A DNA stretch of 46,291 nucleotides from CAZKUN01 sp964555935 (GTDB lineage: Bacteria; Armatimonadota; Zipacnadia; Zipacnadales; VGFC01). Position numbers and translations under genes: made by a program. Within the stretch, counting starts at the first letter, position 1. Every line of letters begins with the position of its first letter. Below the pieces are notes generated by a model. It saw only the letters and a list, made by a program, of their open reading frames with translations, was not told the origin of the DNA and searched no databases. The stretch covers positions 1 through 46,291 of the forward strand of contig CAZKUN010000046.1 of the NCBI GenBank assembly GCA_964555935.1. The letters run 5' to 3'. Below are positions 9,201-16,838 of the stretch, piece after piece.

Positions 9201-9297
9201 TGTCGGGCGTGTAGAGCGAGGCGCTCGCCTCATCGGGGGGGATCAGCGTGAGGCAGATGACGGTGGCAATTCCAACAGCGATCGCGCAAGCGTTCAT
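6250..9297 (-). CDS. Heparinase II/III-family polysaccharide lyase, secreted (1015 aa)
   Basis: The N-terminal signal (ACAIAVGIATVICLTLIPPDEASA) is followed by two Cys pairs, C94-x2-C97 and C122-x2-C125, which look like a small zinc ribbon. An alpha-toroid region follows (LSGAYILTGEQIYAHKCAILL and similar helices). The heparinase II/III beta-sandwich signature is present: RGHGHADRLNMGLYAFG at about 555-570, then LGYPEF and LSHNTVIVNGARQ. The last 200 residues form a beta-rich module shared in style with the larger lyase at 21473-25531. The family cleaves uronic-acid-containing glycans by beta-elimination in the periplasm or outside the cell; heparin-like, alginate-like and other uronans are possible. 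GGAGG precedes the ATG. It is the last gene of the minus-strand group. The substrate cannot be assigned. Confidence 0.88.
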   Translation of the reverse strand: MNACAIAVGIATVICLTLIPPDEASASLYTPDMIANARRNIERYPWAQGQRDRAINRAKRWVALEDEALWRLVVGQDTPRCIDVTMTRGKRMGCINCGDDVFNFGNYPYKPDCLTMAWKIKCPSCDEIYPKNDFAAFYESALDEQGLFDVDLGDRSLLFNAEHPDPNDPLHEFGVDDGFGYHDDEGFEHRYIGYYGHSGLWVKLLSAARDLSGAYILTGEQIYAHKCAILLNRVADVYPDMDWAPYAERGWFHSDGGSNMGKIQGRIWETGTVSTLAEAYDRIKLGVADDDELFAFLAEKSTTCKLPTPVTDHESFCNHLDDHILREGANAVLNKQAWGNEGMHQSAMARCAIALDQEPETSEWLDWIFTPAGGHVPSVVVGGIDRDGVGAEAGPGYALSWGSNIGKVADLVADYDGYDRHDVYRDFPQFRKTFTAAQRMLVLNYTTPNTGDSGRTGSIGKVQVTPSFILRGFRYTKRPEFAIAAWQANGNSSEGLLGSIYDPEPEELPKEIDAIVAAAGDPSTGSDHMAGYGLASIEIGEGKTGTAAYVYYGRNRGHGHADRLNMGLYAFGVDLMPDLGYPEFATRWPKRAHWTNNTLSHNTVIVNGARQTTNWVGHPHFFKDLPGLKAFEIDGGGVYGVDEYRRMLALIPVGDGGYVLDVFRCVGGDDHLLSFHGHEGEVSSDGLSLVAQDGGTYAGPEVEFGTEIDGPGDAFAWLYDVRRDDSPPASWTLDWSINPGRVPGQEPADVRLRCWFLSQLDDIALAHGDPPQNKGTNPRHLTYALAHRVGENLASNFVSVLEPYAGAPLIESVERMPADDDQSAALRVVLADGTVDYLLTSADPAVEVAVTDGPACAGALGLIRTRDGVVEEATLIAGTRLVLGDFELTCEADAHAGTVIDFDHEMSDKNLIYVDAELPVEGLIGQEIIIDNDRARNAVYRIEAVKVVDGRTAVSVGDVTLVRGFIDGKDYDSGYTYNFEVGATFRIPNHVSATRRDNGTWEILTTCEADLKLPE

Positions 9298-9367
9298 GGC
9301 TATGGTGGCCTCCGGAAGCGGGGTGCGGGGCGGTTCGCCGGAGGGGGACAGGGGGCCTCTCGGCTAG

Positions 9368-9967
9368 TCAGTCTTCATTCACCGTCCACAGCCGTTCTTC
9401 GGCCTCGTTCAGCCATTTGACGTGGCCATCGACGAACAGCGCGTCGAAGCCCTTGTTGTGGCGCTTGGCGGGCTCCTCAATTCCATAGTCCAGTCCGCAG
9501 CCCCAGTATTCATCGAAGTCGACAACCCAGATCGTCTCGGCCGGCTGCACGATATTGGACTCGTGAACGGGATAGTAATCCTGAATCCCGTGCATTCCAT
9601 CCAGCCAGTCACCGTGACCCCAGTAGGCGATGTTGTAGCCATAGCCGTGTGGGTCTCTTCCTTGGGACGGGCACTGCAGCACGTCGGTGTTACGCAGGTA
9701 GGGCTGAGTGGCGTCCGTCCACAACTTCGTCCCGTCGAACGGCCAGAACTGCCCACGCGGGTAGACGCCGTCGTGATCGTCCGTGTACATGATCAGCGCC
9801 GCGCCGATCTGCTTCAGGTTCGACAGGCACTTGGCCTGGCGCGCCTTAGCGCGAGCCCGCGAGAAGACGGGGAAGATGATCGCCGCCAGGATCGCAATGA
9901 TCGCGATCACCACTAGCAGCTCAATGAGCGTGAAGCCGGTTGTGTCGCGCCTATTATTCCTCATCAT
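9368..9967 (-). CDS. Prepilin-like protein with H-x9-DG motif (DUF1559-like)
   Basis: A 199-residue product with a type IV prepilin leader: GFTLIELLVVIAIIAILAAI, with cleavage expected after the Gly and N-methylation of Phe. The helix continues into FPVFSRARAKARQAKCLSNLKQIG. The globular part ends with HNKGFDALFVDGHVKW, which contains H-x9-DG, the signature of DUF1559-type pseudopilins common in planctomycete- and armatimonad-like genomes. The frame opens 13 codons earlier (10006), but the paired ATGs at 9967 and 9964 overlap the end of the upstream glycosyltransferase gene (GAGGATGATGAGG), a translational-coupling arrangement. Function of this group is not established; they are probably surface-exposed. 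The 70 bp between this gene and the lyase gene contains only the lyase ribosome site. Confidence 0.88.
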   Translation of the reverse strand: MMRNNRRDTTGFTLIELLVVIAIIAILAAIIFPVFSRARAKARQAKCLSNLKQIGAALIMYTDDHDGVYPRGQFWPFDGTKLWTDATQPYLRNTDVLQCPSQGRDPHGYGYNIAYWGHGDWLDGMHGIQDYYPVHESNIVQPAETIWVVDFDEYWGCGLDYGIEEPAKRHNKGFDALFVDGHVKWLNEAEERLWTVNED

Positions 9968-12008
9968 CCTCGGTCTCCGTCTGAACCGGCAGCACTCGCT
10001 CTCCAATCACCTCAACGTCCAGCAGCGACACGTCGTCGATCTCGATCTGGACTCGCTGCCCGAATTCCTTGGGCCCGGACACCCACAGCGTGTCGATAGA
10101 GTCGGTGTCGAGCGTCTCGTTCTCGTCCTCGCTGCCCTCCGACAGCCCCATCCACGCGAAGTCCGCGCGGGCCCGCACCCAGTGGGCTTCGTTGATGCCA
10201 CCTTCGCTGTCGTCCACATCGATCGCCTCGGATATCGAGGGGATCGCCAACTCCCACTCATACCGCGAGCCATCGGCTTCCGTAACGCCGACCCGCATAT
10301 CCTGCATCGCCATCGACGTGCGGATGTTGAACGCGACGCCACCGGCGCCGGAGGGGGTGAGGGCGCGCGCGATCTCCGATGCCTTTTCGCCCGTGGGGAC
10401 GCGCCACGCGAGACGGCCACGGTGATCGACCCTCAGCGAGGCCGTGGCGTCGCCGACAGTCGCCCAATGCAGCCCCTCCGCCGGCGCGAACGTGTCGATC
10501 AGCAAGCGCTCGCTGAAAGCCCGCTCCCTGCGGATGCCGATATCGAAGCGTCCGAGTTTCATCTTCTCATCCACGTATGGCAGCTTCTGCGTGGGGCCGA
10601 GAATGCTGCCGGCGTCGGTCTCCGGGCGAATGCAGACGAACACCGATCGCCGCCCGCTATCGCGATAGGCCCGGTTCTGTATCTTCCCAATCTCTCGGCT
10701 GCACTCCCACCAGCAACCGAAGTCCGATGCCCGGTCGGTGAGCATCGGGATCATATCTGCAATCCACTCCTTGTTGGTGTGGATTACCTGGTCGGGCGTC
10801 GTGTGCTCAATTAGCCACTCCGCGACCTCATGGCAGTCGTCGAGCAACCTCTCGCTCCTCTCACCGTCTCCGGCGAGGGCGGGTTTGCCGGTGACCGCCA
10901 TGAGCGCGACCATCTGTGCCGTCGTGATGGGAGGCAATCCGGGTGATGGCAAGAGCGTCGCCGCCGTCAATGCCGCCGCGCGCTTCCACGTTGCGCCACT
11001 AGGCAAGAGCTTGACGAGGATGTAGCCGGCGCTCATGGCCCAGAAGGGCACGCTGTGCATCATGTACCGCCCGCCGTACGAGAACAGCAGCGGCAGCATG
11101 CCCAGCAGCATCCACGGAATGATGGCTTCCTGGACCCGCGATTTGTGCAGCGCAAACAGGCCCCATATCCCGCAACCGACCAGCACCATGTTGAACATCT
11201 GCAGCGCGCCCATGCCGACGCCTGCGCTCAGCCACTCGCGATGGCTGAGGACGTGGATGAGCCAGGGGGACACGAAGACGCCTGATATGAGGAGCACGAT
11301 GAACGTCTCGCCGCGGTACTTGGGGTACTTCCATGCGAAAAGCACCAGGCCGAAGGCGGCGAGGTAGCCGATACCCAGATGCGCGTAGCCCATGAGCGTT
11401 ACGAGGATGATTGTGGCTAGCGTTCGCCGGGTGAGCAGCGTGACGATAGCCAGCGGGGCGAGGATGTTGATGATGCAGCTTGGGATGTAAATGAGCTGGA
11501 CAAGCGAATGCCCGAACCCCAGGCTGAGCGCCAGCACTGCCAAGAGTGCCGTTCGCGAGTTGAAGATCCAGCGAGCGGCATACCAGCAGGTTAGGAATGA
11601 CGCGGGCAAGAAGAGCACGGCCAGGATCTGCCCGGCGATGAGAATGTTGCCCGTCAGCTTGTAGAGGGCCGCGAGCATCAGGTGGATGAGGGGCGGGTAT
11701 AGATGCGGTCGACCCACCGGCGCGTAGTCCCAGTCGACCCACAGCGGGATCTCGCCCCGGTCGGCGATGACCTTCCCGATCGCGAGGTGGTAGTACGTGT
11801 CCGATACGAATGGCTGCAACCCATCCACGCGCACCAGCAGCACAATGACGATCGCGGCGATGAAACCCAGCGCGAAGCCGTCGTAGAGGTCGAAGGGCCC
11901 GCGCCAGAGGCGCCGGTCTCCGCCGGAGTTCTCGAGGTCCGCATGTCGGTAGAAGGAGAACATCCCCACCAGGCGTCTCCGCCACCGTGTCTTGATCCTG
12001 GGTCGCAT
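9954..12008 (-). CDS. Polytopic membrane glycosyltransferase-like protein (GT-C fold, STT3/PMT-like)
   Basis: A 684-residue protein. Its first 370 residues hold about ten membrane helices, for example FALGFIAAIVIVLLVRV, ILIAGQILAVLFLPASFLTCW and MFNMVLVGCGIWGLFAL. The first extracytoplasmic loop (VSDTYYHLAIGKVIADRGEIPLWVDWDY) has the acidic and His-rich layout of lipid-phospho-sugar-dependent GT-C enzymes. A soluble, acidic C-terminal domain of about 300 residues, rich in beta strands, ends QTETEDDEE. The family would transfer sugars from a polyprenyl-phosphate donor on the outer face of the inner membrane. Start choice is uncertain: the Met at 12008 has a poor ribosome site, and the Met at 11963 follows GGTGGGG. 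The stop overlaps the prepilin start by 14 bases. Specific acceptor unknown. Confidence 0.72.
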   Translation of the reverse strand: MRPRIKTRWRRRLVGMFSFYRHADLENSGGDRRLWRGPFDLYDGFALGFIAAIVIVLLVRVDGLQPFVSDTYYHLAIGKVIADRGEIPLWVDWDYAPVGRPHLYPPLIHLMLAALYKLTGNILIAGQILAVLFLPASFLTCWYAARWIFNSRTALLAVLALSLGFGHSLVQLIYIPSCIINILAPLAIVTLLTRRTLATIILVTLMGYAHLGIGYLAAFGLVLFAWKYPKYRGETFIVLLISGVFVSPWLIHVLSHREWLSAGVGMGALQMFNMVLVGCGIWGLFALHKSRVQEAIIPWMLLGMLPLLFSYGGRYMMHSVPFWAMSAGYILVKLLPSGATWKRAAALTAATLLPSPGLPPITTAQMVALMAVTGKPALAGDGERSERLLDDCHEVAEWLIEHTTPDQVIHTNKEWIADMIPMLTDRASDFGCWWECSREIGKIQNRAYRDSGRRSVFVCIRPETDAGSILGPTQKLPYVDEKMKLGRFDIGIRRERAFSERLLIDTFAPAEGLHWATVGDATASLRVDHRGRLAWRVPTGEKASEIARALTPSGAGGVAFNIRTSMAMQDMRVGVTEADGSRYEWELAIPSISEAIDVDDSEGGINEAHWVRARADFAWMGLSEGSEDENETLDTDSIDTLWVSGPKEFGQRVQIEIDDVSLLDVEVIGERVLPVQTETEDDEE

Positions 12009-12049
12009 GGTTTGCGTGAGCCTGTCAAGCGCGCGTTACTGTCTTCCCG

Positions 12050-12835
12050 TCAGAATACCTGGCCCGAATAGTCGTCATCCGCGGGCGGCGGCTCATGTTG
12101 CGTGGTCTGCTGGGGCTGCGAGGGCGCGGGTGGCTCAAGCGTGGGCGGAGCAACCGGCGTTGGCTCGGGAGTAGCGGCGGGCCGTCGTCGGACCTCGTCG
12201 AGGTGCTTGCCGCGGATGACGGCCATGATGAAAGCGCCGAACGACGCGAAGATCACGTATAGCCATAGCATCTGCCCCACGCAGGGGATCAGGATCGTTC
12301 CCCAGCAAATCGCCGTGCTGCCGAAGACGACCTCGACGGCCGGGTGCGCTTCGGTCACGGAGCCGATGCGGTCCATGGCCCACCGGCCGGCAAGCCGCGA
12401 TACGCCGGCGGCCCCGATCATCACGAGAATCCACGTGATGACAAGCGGCACAGCCGCCGCCGTTCCACCGACCTGGCCGACCAACGCGCCGATGATGAAC
12501 ACGGCCAGCAATCCGAAGAAACCAACGATGGGCGTCAGGCACCAGTGGCGATCCGCGGCGTTGGCGCAGCGCCGGCTGAAGCGAGGACATGCCCCAACCG
12601 CGAGCAGTTGCAGCAATTGGCCGGCCGGCCACACGAGTGCCAGCACGAAGACGGCCCAAGCGCCGCCGTCGTCCTTCTTCTTGCCCTCGCCCTGCACCCG
12701 AGCGCCGGCGACCTTTCCTTTGCCGTTGCCCTCGTCGTCTCCCTGAGCCCACAGGCCGGCACAAACGGCCGTCGCGAACACTACCACGATGAGGACTAGC
12801 ACGGTTTGTCGCAGGCGGCAGCGTCTCTGCACCAC
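12050..12835 (-). CDS. Multi-spanning membrane protein of unknown function (GTG start)
   Basis: A 261-residue product with an N-terminal hydrophobic segment (TVLVLIVVVFATAVCAGLWA), a Gly/Lys/Asp-rich hydrophilic stretch (DDEGNGKGKVAGARVQGEGK) and four further hydrophobic segments: AVFVLALVWPAGQLLQLLAV, GFFGLLAVFIIGALVGQVGG, VPLVITWILVMIGAAGVSRL and WLYVIFASFGAFIMAVI. A Pro/Glu/Gln-rich cytoplasmic tail follows. The frame is open far upstream, but GTG at 12835 with AGGAGG nine bases before it is the best start, and it places the hydrophobic segment near the N terminus. The arrangement recalls Yip1-like integral proteins, but no diagnostic motif was recognised. It precedes the glycosyltransferase gene on the same strand with a 41-bp gap. 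Confidence 0.65.
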   Translation of the reverse strand: MVQRRCRLRQTVLVLIVVVFATAVCAGLWAQGDDEGNGKGKVAGARVQGEGKKKDDGGAWAVFVLALVWPAGQLLQLLAVGACPRFSRRCANAADRHWCLTPIVGFFGLLAVFIIGALVGQVGGTAAAVPLVITWILVMIGAAGVSRLAGRWAMDRIGSVTEAHPAVEVVFGSTAICWGTILIPCVGQMLWLYVIFASFGAFIMAVIRGKHLDEVRRRPAATPEPTPVAPPTLEPPAPSQPQQTTQHEPPPADDDYSGQVF

Positions 12836-13159
12836 GGGTTGGCGCCTCCTGGCTGGGGTGGTCAGGTGTCTCGTTAGTATTCTACATCCCGTGCCGGGCA
12901 CATGTTTCAGGTCGTCGAGAGGCGGCCCGCATTGCTGGGGGGCGTGTACCAACAGTTTTCTGTTCAGACTGAGGAGGTCAGTAGCATAGTGGTGGAGAAA
13001 TGAGCAAGTTCCAATCAACGAAACCGTTGCGTCGCGGCACCACACTGAGGCCCGATGGTGGGCAAGCCACCCAAAGGGCGAAGCTCGCCGCCGACGACTA
13101 CACCGCAACCGACCAACAGCAATGTTCAGTAGGTTCTGGGAACAAACAGGAGACACTCC
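12836..13159. other. 324-bp divergent intergenic region upstream of pckG
   Basis: Separates the GTG-start membrane protein (minus) from pckG (plus). AGGAG precedes the pckG ATG. A 55-codon frame at 13000-13167 overlaps the pckG start by eight bases but has non-genic composition. On the minus strand TAGAAT at about 12880 could be a -10 box without a good -35. No RNA gene or repeat was recognised. Confidence 0.4.
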
Positions 13160-14985
13160 ATGGATAGGCCCACCAACCACGCCCGACTCCTTGCCTGGGT
13201 CGACGAAGTCGCCAAGATGGTACGGCCAGACGAAGTCGTGGGGTGTGATGGCTCACAGGACGAGTACGACCGCATGCTGCAAGTGATGATTGACTCCGGC
13301 CTAGCTGTTCGGCTGAACCACGGCCGCCGGCCGGACTCCGTCCTGTTCCGCTCGGACCCCAGCGATGTGGCCCGGGTCGAGAACCGCANNNNNNNNNNCG
13401 TATATCGCCTCCCGCACCCGGGAGGCCGCAGGGCCGACCAACAACTGGATCGATCCGGATGACCTCAAGGCAACGATGAGGGGACTGTACGACGGCTGCA
13501 TGTCGGGGCGCACGATGTACGTCATCCCCTTCAGCATGGGGCCGATCGGCTCGAGCATTTCCAAGATCGGGGTCGAGATCACCGACAGCCCCTACGTGGT
13601 CGCCAACATGCACATCATGACACGTGTCGGCGGCACAGTCCTTGACGTTCTCGGCGAGGACGGTGAGTTCATTCCGTGCCTGCACTCCGTAGGCAAGCCG
13701 TTGGCCGAGGGCGAGCGTGACGAGGGGTGGCCGTCTGCGCCGCTCGACCAGAAGTACATTGCGCACTTCCCCGAGGAGCGGCTGATCTGGAGCTACGGCT
13801 CCGGCTATGGCGGCAATGCGCTTCTCGGGAAGAAGTGCCTAGCGTTGCGCATCGCCTCGGCAACCGCCCGAGCTGAGGGATGGCTGGCCGAGCACATGCT
13901 GATCTTGAAGCTCACCAATCCAGAGGGACGAAGCAAGTACATTGCCGGCGCGTTCCCCAGCGCCTGCGGCAAGACCAATCTGGCAATGCTGGTGCCGACC
14001 CTTCCCGGCTGGAAGGTCGAGACGGTCGGGGACGACATCGCCTGGATGAGGTTTGATGTGGACGGCCAACTCCGCGCCATCAGCCCGGAGGCCGGCTTCT
14101 TTGGGGTCGCCCCTGGGACCTCGGTGGAATCAAACCCGAATGCGATGGCGGCCCTAGCCAGCAACACCATCTTCACCAACGTCGCCCTGACCGAGGATGG
14201 AGACGTGTGGTGGGAGGACATCGGGCACGACCCGCCGGGAACACTGGTCGACTGGCGAGGAAACCAGTGGGAACCAGGCTCCAAGGATCCCGCGGCACAT
14301 CCGAACGCTCGATTCACCGTCCCAGCCGCGCAGTGCCCCGTCATCGCGCCGGAATGGGAAGACCCTCAGGGCGTGCCCATCAGCGCCATCCTCTTCGGTG
14401 GCCGCCGGGCGGGCGTTGTCCCGCTGGCCATCGAGGCATTCGACTGGAACCACGGCGTGTTCCTCGGATCCATCGCTGGGTCGGAAATCACCGCCGCCGC
14501 GCTCGACCTCGAAGCGGGAACGGTTCGCCGCGACCCCATGGCCATGCTGCCGTTCTGCGGCTACCACATGGCCGACTACCTCGCGCATTGGGTCTCGCTG
14601 GGGGCAGCGCACGATCCCAACAAGCTCCCGAGCATCTTCTCCGTCAACTGGTTCCGCAAGGACGAGGACGGCGACTGGCTGTGGNNNNNNNNNNTACGGC
14701 GACAACAGCCGGGTTCTGGCCTGGATCTTCGACCGCTGCGACGGTCACGGCGAGGCCCGCGAGACGGCTATAGGCAGGATGCCGACGGTGGACGCCCTCG
14801 CGTGGCCAACGGGCGTCGCCGAAGCCGCCAAGCGTGAACTGCTGGCGGTCGACAGCGAGGGCTGGCTCGGCGAGATCGAGTCCATCCGCGAGCATTACGC
14901 CCGGCTCGGCGACAGGCTTCCCGTGGCGCTGCACGAGCAACTGGAGCAGATGGAGCAACAACTGCGCGTCAGTTCACCCTCCTGA
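13160..14985 (+). CDS. pckG: Phosphoenolpyruvate carboxykinase (GTP), interrupted by two N runs
   Basis: Catalyses GTP-dependent interconversion of oxaloacetate and PEP, the entry to gluconeogenesis. The sequence follows actinobacterial and animal GTP-PEPCK closely: SDPSDVARVENR, AGPTNNWIDPDDL, GRTMYVIPFSMGP, YGSGYGGNALLGKKC, the kinase-1a loop FPSACGKTNLAML with its active-site Cys, GDDIAWM for metal and GTP, FFGVAPGT, FGGRRAGVVP, VNWFRKDEDG and NSRVLAWIFDR. The reading frame shifts at both ten-N runs, but the flanking sequence shows these are placeholder gaps rather than mutations. Joining with 0 and 6 missing bases gives an uninterrupted 603-residue protein, close to the roughly 600-residue family length. 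AGGAG precedes the ATG. A strong hairpin lies about 100 bp downstream, so it is probably monocistronic. Confidence 0.95.
13389..13398. other. Ten-N assembly gap inside pckG (first)
   Basis: The left flank ends CGCA and the right flank starts CGTATATC. Direct joining gives CGC ACG TAT ATC (Arg-Thr-Tyr-Ile), the family wording at this place, so the true missing length is probably zero. Confidence 0.8.
14685..14694. other. Ten-N assembly gap inside pckG (second)
   Basis: The flanks encode ...GDWLW and YGDNSRV. GTP-PEPCKs read W-P-G-[FY]-G-x-NSRV here, so two codons (Pro-Gly, six bases) are probably missing rather than ten bases. Confidence 0.75.
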
Positions 14986-15086
14986 GGCATGCCAACTCAG
15001 GCGACGCTTGGCGCTCCTGGTCGTAGGCTCGGACGCACGGAGGGACGCCGGCTGGACCTGGATGGCGCCGCGCAACCAGACACTTC

Positions 15087-15114
15087 ACGACCACCGCCAT
15101 CGGGCGGTGGTCGT
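15087..15114 (+). terminator. Rho-independent-like terminator after pckG
   Basis: A perfect 12-bp stem (arms 15087-15098 and 15103-15114) with an ATCG loop, followed by TGTCGTTTT. It lies about 100 bp after the pckG stop. Confidence 0.75.
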
Positions 15115-15150
15115 TGTCGTTTTCGGGGCCTCAGGCCGCGTCATTCGGCC

Positions 15151-15179
15151 TTGCTCTACCGCCTTGGAATGAGTATCAT
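15151..15179 (+). promoter_or_regulatory. Candidate sigma-70-type promoter for the isomerase-like gene
   Basis: TTGCTC (15151-15156) and TATCAT (15174-15179) are separated by 17 bases, 47 bp upstream of the preferred ATG at 15226 and just after the pckG terminator. Found by eye only. Confidence 0.4.
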
Positions 15180-15225
15180 TCGTATGTAGGAGTCAATTCA
15201 GGCGCCGTGCTAGGAGATGGTTGAG

Positions 15226-16758
15226 ATGCCAAATGTTGCGACGATTGTCATGCCCGGAGATGCCCGAGCGACCGCCAACAAAGGCGTGTTGCCCAAGGCC
15301 ACTGAAGGACTCAAGGAAGTCGTTGCGTGCCTTAAGGAACTTGGGTGGAAGGCCGATATCCCCTACAAGGGGCTCATCGACTCGCAGAAGCTCAGTTCCG
15401 AGGTCTTTCAGAAGGCCAAGGGCGACGTCATCATCGCCTTCTATACCGGCTGGGCGTTCACGGGCCATCTGACTCAGGGGTTGCTGTCCTCAGACCATGC
15501 CGACAAGCCCGTGCTGATGTTGTCGAACTTCCGCGGGGAGTTCCCGGGTCTTGTTGCGCTGCTCAACACGTCCGGCGGGATGACCATGTTCGGGCGCAAG
15601 CATAGCAAGCTCTGGACGAACGAATTTGGGGCTGACGAGAGCTTCATGCAGAGGCTCGGAGAGTTCCTGGACACGGGCGAGGTCAAGTGGGACATCGACT
15701 CGTATGTGTCCGACGGCGAGAGCAAAGACTACTCGAAGAAGGCCGTTGGCGTCGGCAGCAAGGTCGCCGAGAGAATCCTCAAGGAGCGGCGCTTGATGCT
15801 CATGCTCGGCGCCTGCTCGATGCAGATGTTCAACGCGATGGTTCCGCTGGAGATGCTCAACCGCGTCGGGTTTGGCGTCGAGATGATCGACCAGGCCGAA
15901 CTATTGCTTCGCGCGCAAGGGGTGGCGGAGAAGAAGGGCGAAGACGCGCTGAAGTTCTGTCAGAAGAAGGGCGCCGAGTTCCACTTCGGGACCATCTCCA
16001 GTCGTGACCTCACGCCGAACCAGGTCGTGAAGCAGTTCCGCATGATGCGCGCCGCGCTCGACATGTTCGACGAGTATGGCGCCGATTGCGGCGGCACCCA
16101 GTACCAGCTCGGGCTGATCGACAGTTGGCCCGCGACCGACCTGTGGGACGGGTTGATGAACAACCGCTGCCGACCGTGGGGCAATGGCGACAGCATCGCC
16201 TGGGCGACCGAGGCCGACCTGGGCAACCTCCTGCCCATGCAACTCCTCAAGGAAATCCAGGTCGCCAAGAGACAGGATCCCGAGGTCTACTTCCACGACG
16301 TCCGCTGGGGCATGGAGATCGACGGGGAGTTCGTCTGGGTGCTGCTCAACTCTGGTTGCGTCGCGCCCTATTTCTTCAACAAGAGCGCCGACTCGCTTGA
16401 GGGCATGCACTCGTATCGCCAGCCGTCGATGTACTTCAAGCACGGAGGCGGCACGTGCGCCGGAGTGACGATCCCCGGCGAGATGACATACGCTCGCGCC
16501 TATGTCGAGGATGGGCAGCTCAAGATGATCGTTGGCCTGCAAGAGGTCAAGCAGTACAGCGACGAGCTGGTCGACACGATGCTTGACGCGACGAACCCCG
16601 AATGGCCGCTGGCTGCCGCGGTGAAGGACGTCCCGATGCACGTGATGATGGGCGATTTCCCGAGCAACCACGAGGCCGGTTGCTACGGCAACCACGTCGG
16701 CGAGATGGTCGCGTGCTGCGAGACGCTCGGCATTCCCGTCCGCGTCTATCACTCGTAA
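15226..16758 (+). CDS. L-fucose/L-arabinose isomerase-fold protein
   Basis: A 510-residue soluble protein that looks like a member of the fucose/arabinose isomerase superfamily, which converts aldoses to ketoses with a divalent metal. The N-terminal Rossmann-like part contains GDVIIAFYTGWAFTGHLTQG and KPVLMLSNFRGEFPGLVALL. The C-terminal half contains FFNKSADSLEGMHSYRQPSM and a conserved end, FPSNHEAGCYGNHVGEMVAC, whose His residues suit the metal site. Two ATGs are possible. AGGAG (15212-15216) touches the one at 15217 but lies nine bases before the one at 15226, so the latter is preferred. A promoter-like pair sits upstream and a hairpin downstream, suggesting a single-gene unit. The sugar is unknown, and no fucose kinase or aldolase is adjacent. 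Confidence 0.82.
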   Translation: MPNVATIVMPGDARATANKGVLPKATEGLKEVVACLKELGWKADIPYKGLIDSQKLSSEVFQKAKGDVIIAFYTGWAFTGHLTQGLLSSDHADKPVLMLSNFRGEFPGLVALLNTSGGMTMFGRKHSKLWTNEFGADESFMQRLGEFLDTGEVKWDIDSYVSDGESKDYSKKAVGVGSKVAERILKERRLMLMLGACSMQMFNAMVPLEMLNRVGFGVEMIDQAELLLRAQGVAEKKGEDALKFCQKKGAEFHFGTISSRDLTPNQVVKQFRMMRAALDMFDEYGADCGGTQYQLGLIDSWPATDLWDGLMNNRCRPWGNGDSIAWATEADLGNLLPMQLLKEIQVAKRQDPEVYFHDVRWGMEIDGEFVWVLLNSGCVAPYFFNKSADSLEGMHSYRQPSMYFKHGGGTCAGVTIPGEMTYARAYVEDGQLKMIVGLQEVKQYSDELVDTMLDATNPEWPLAAAVKDVPMHVMMGDFPSNHEAGCYGNHVGEMVACCETLGIPVRVYHS

Positions 16759-16783
16759 GTCTGCCTGACTCACATGAGAACGA

Positions 16784-16811
16784 CGGGGCGCGGCCAATCG
16801 GCCGCGCCCCG
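16784..16811. terminator. GC-rich terminator hairpin between convergent genes
   Basis: A 12-bp perfect stem (arms 16784-16795 and 16800-16811, AATC loop) followed by CTTACTTTAG. It is placed between the isomerase-like gene and the convergent DUF3604-type pseudogene. Confidence 0.7.
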
Positions 16812-16838
16812 CTTACTTTAGTGCCAGGTTGGCCCGCG

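Noticed and set aside
7264..9420. 718-codon plus-strand frame antisense to the 1015-residue lyase
   Set aside because: A GC-rich shadow frame: no family motifs, Arg/Val/Ala-dominated, and the opposite strand has a complete lyase.
13000..13167. 55-codon frame ending inside the pckG start
   Set aside because: Low-complexity, unrecognised product with non-genic composition; the GGAG before it is very close to the ATG. Possibly chance, so not listed as a gene.
12836..13180. N-terminal extension of the 12050-12835 membrane protein
   Set aside because: Sequence is Cys/Arg/His-rich and non-genic, and it overlaps the divergent pckG start; GTG at 12835 has AGGAGG.
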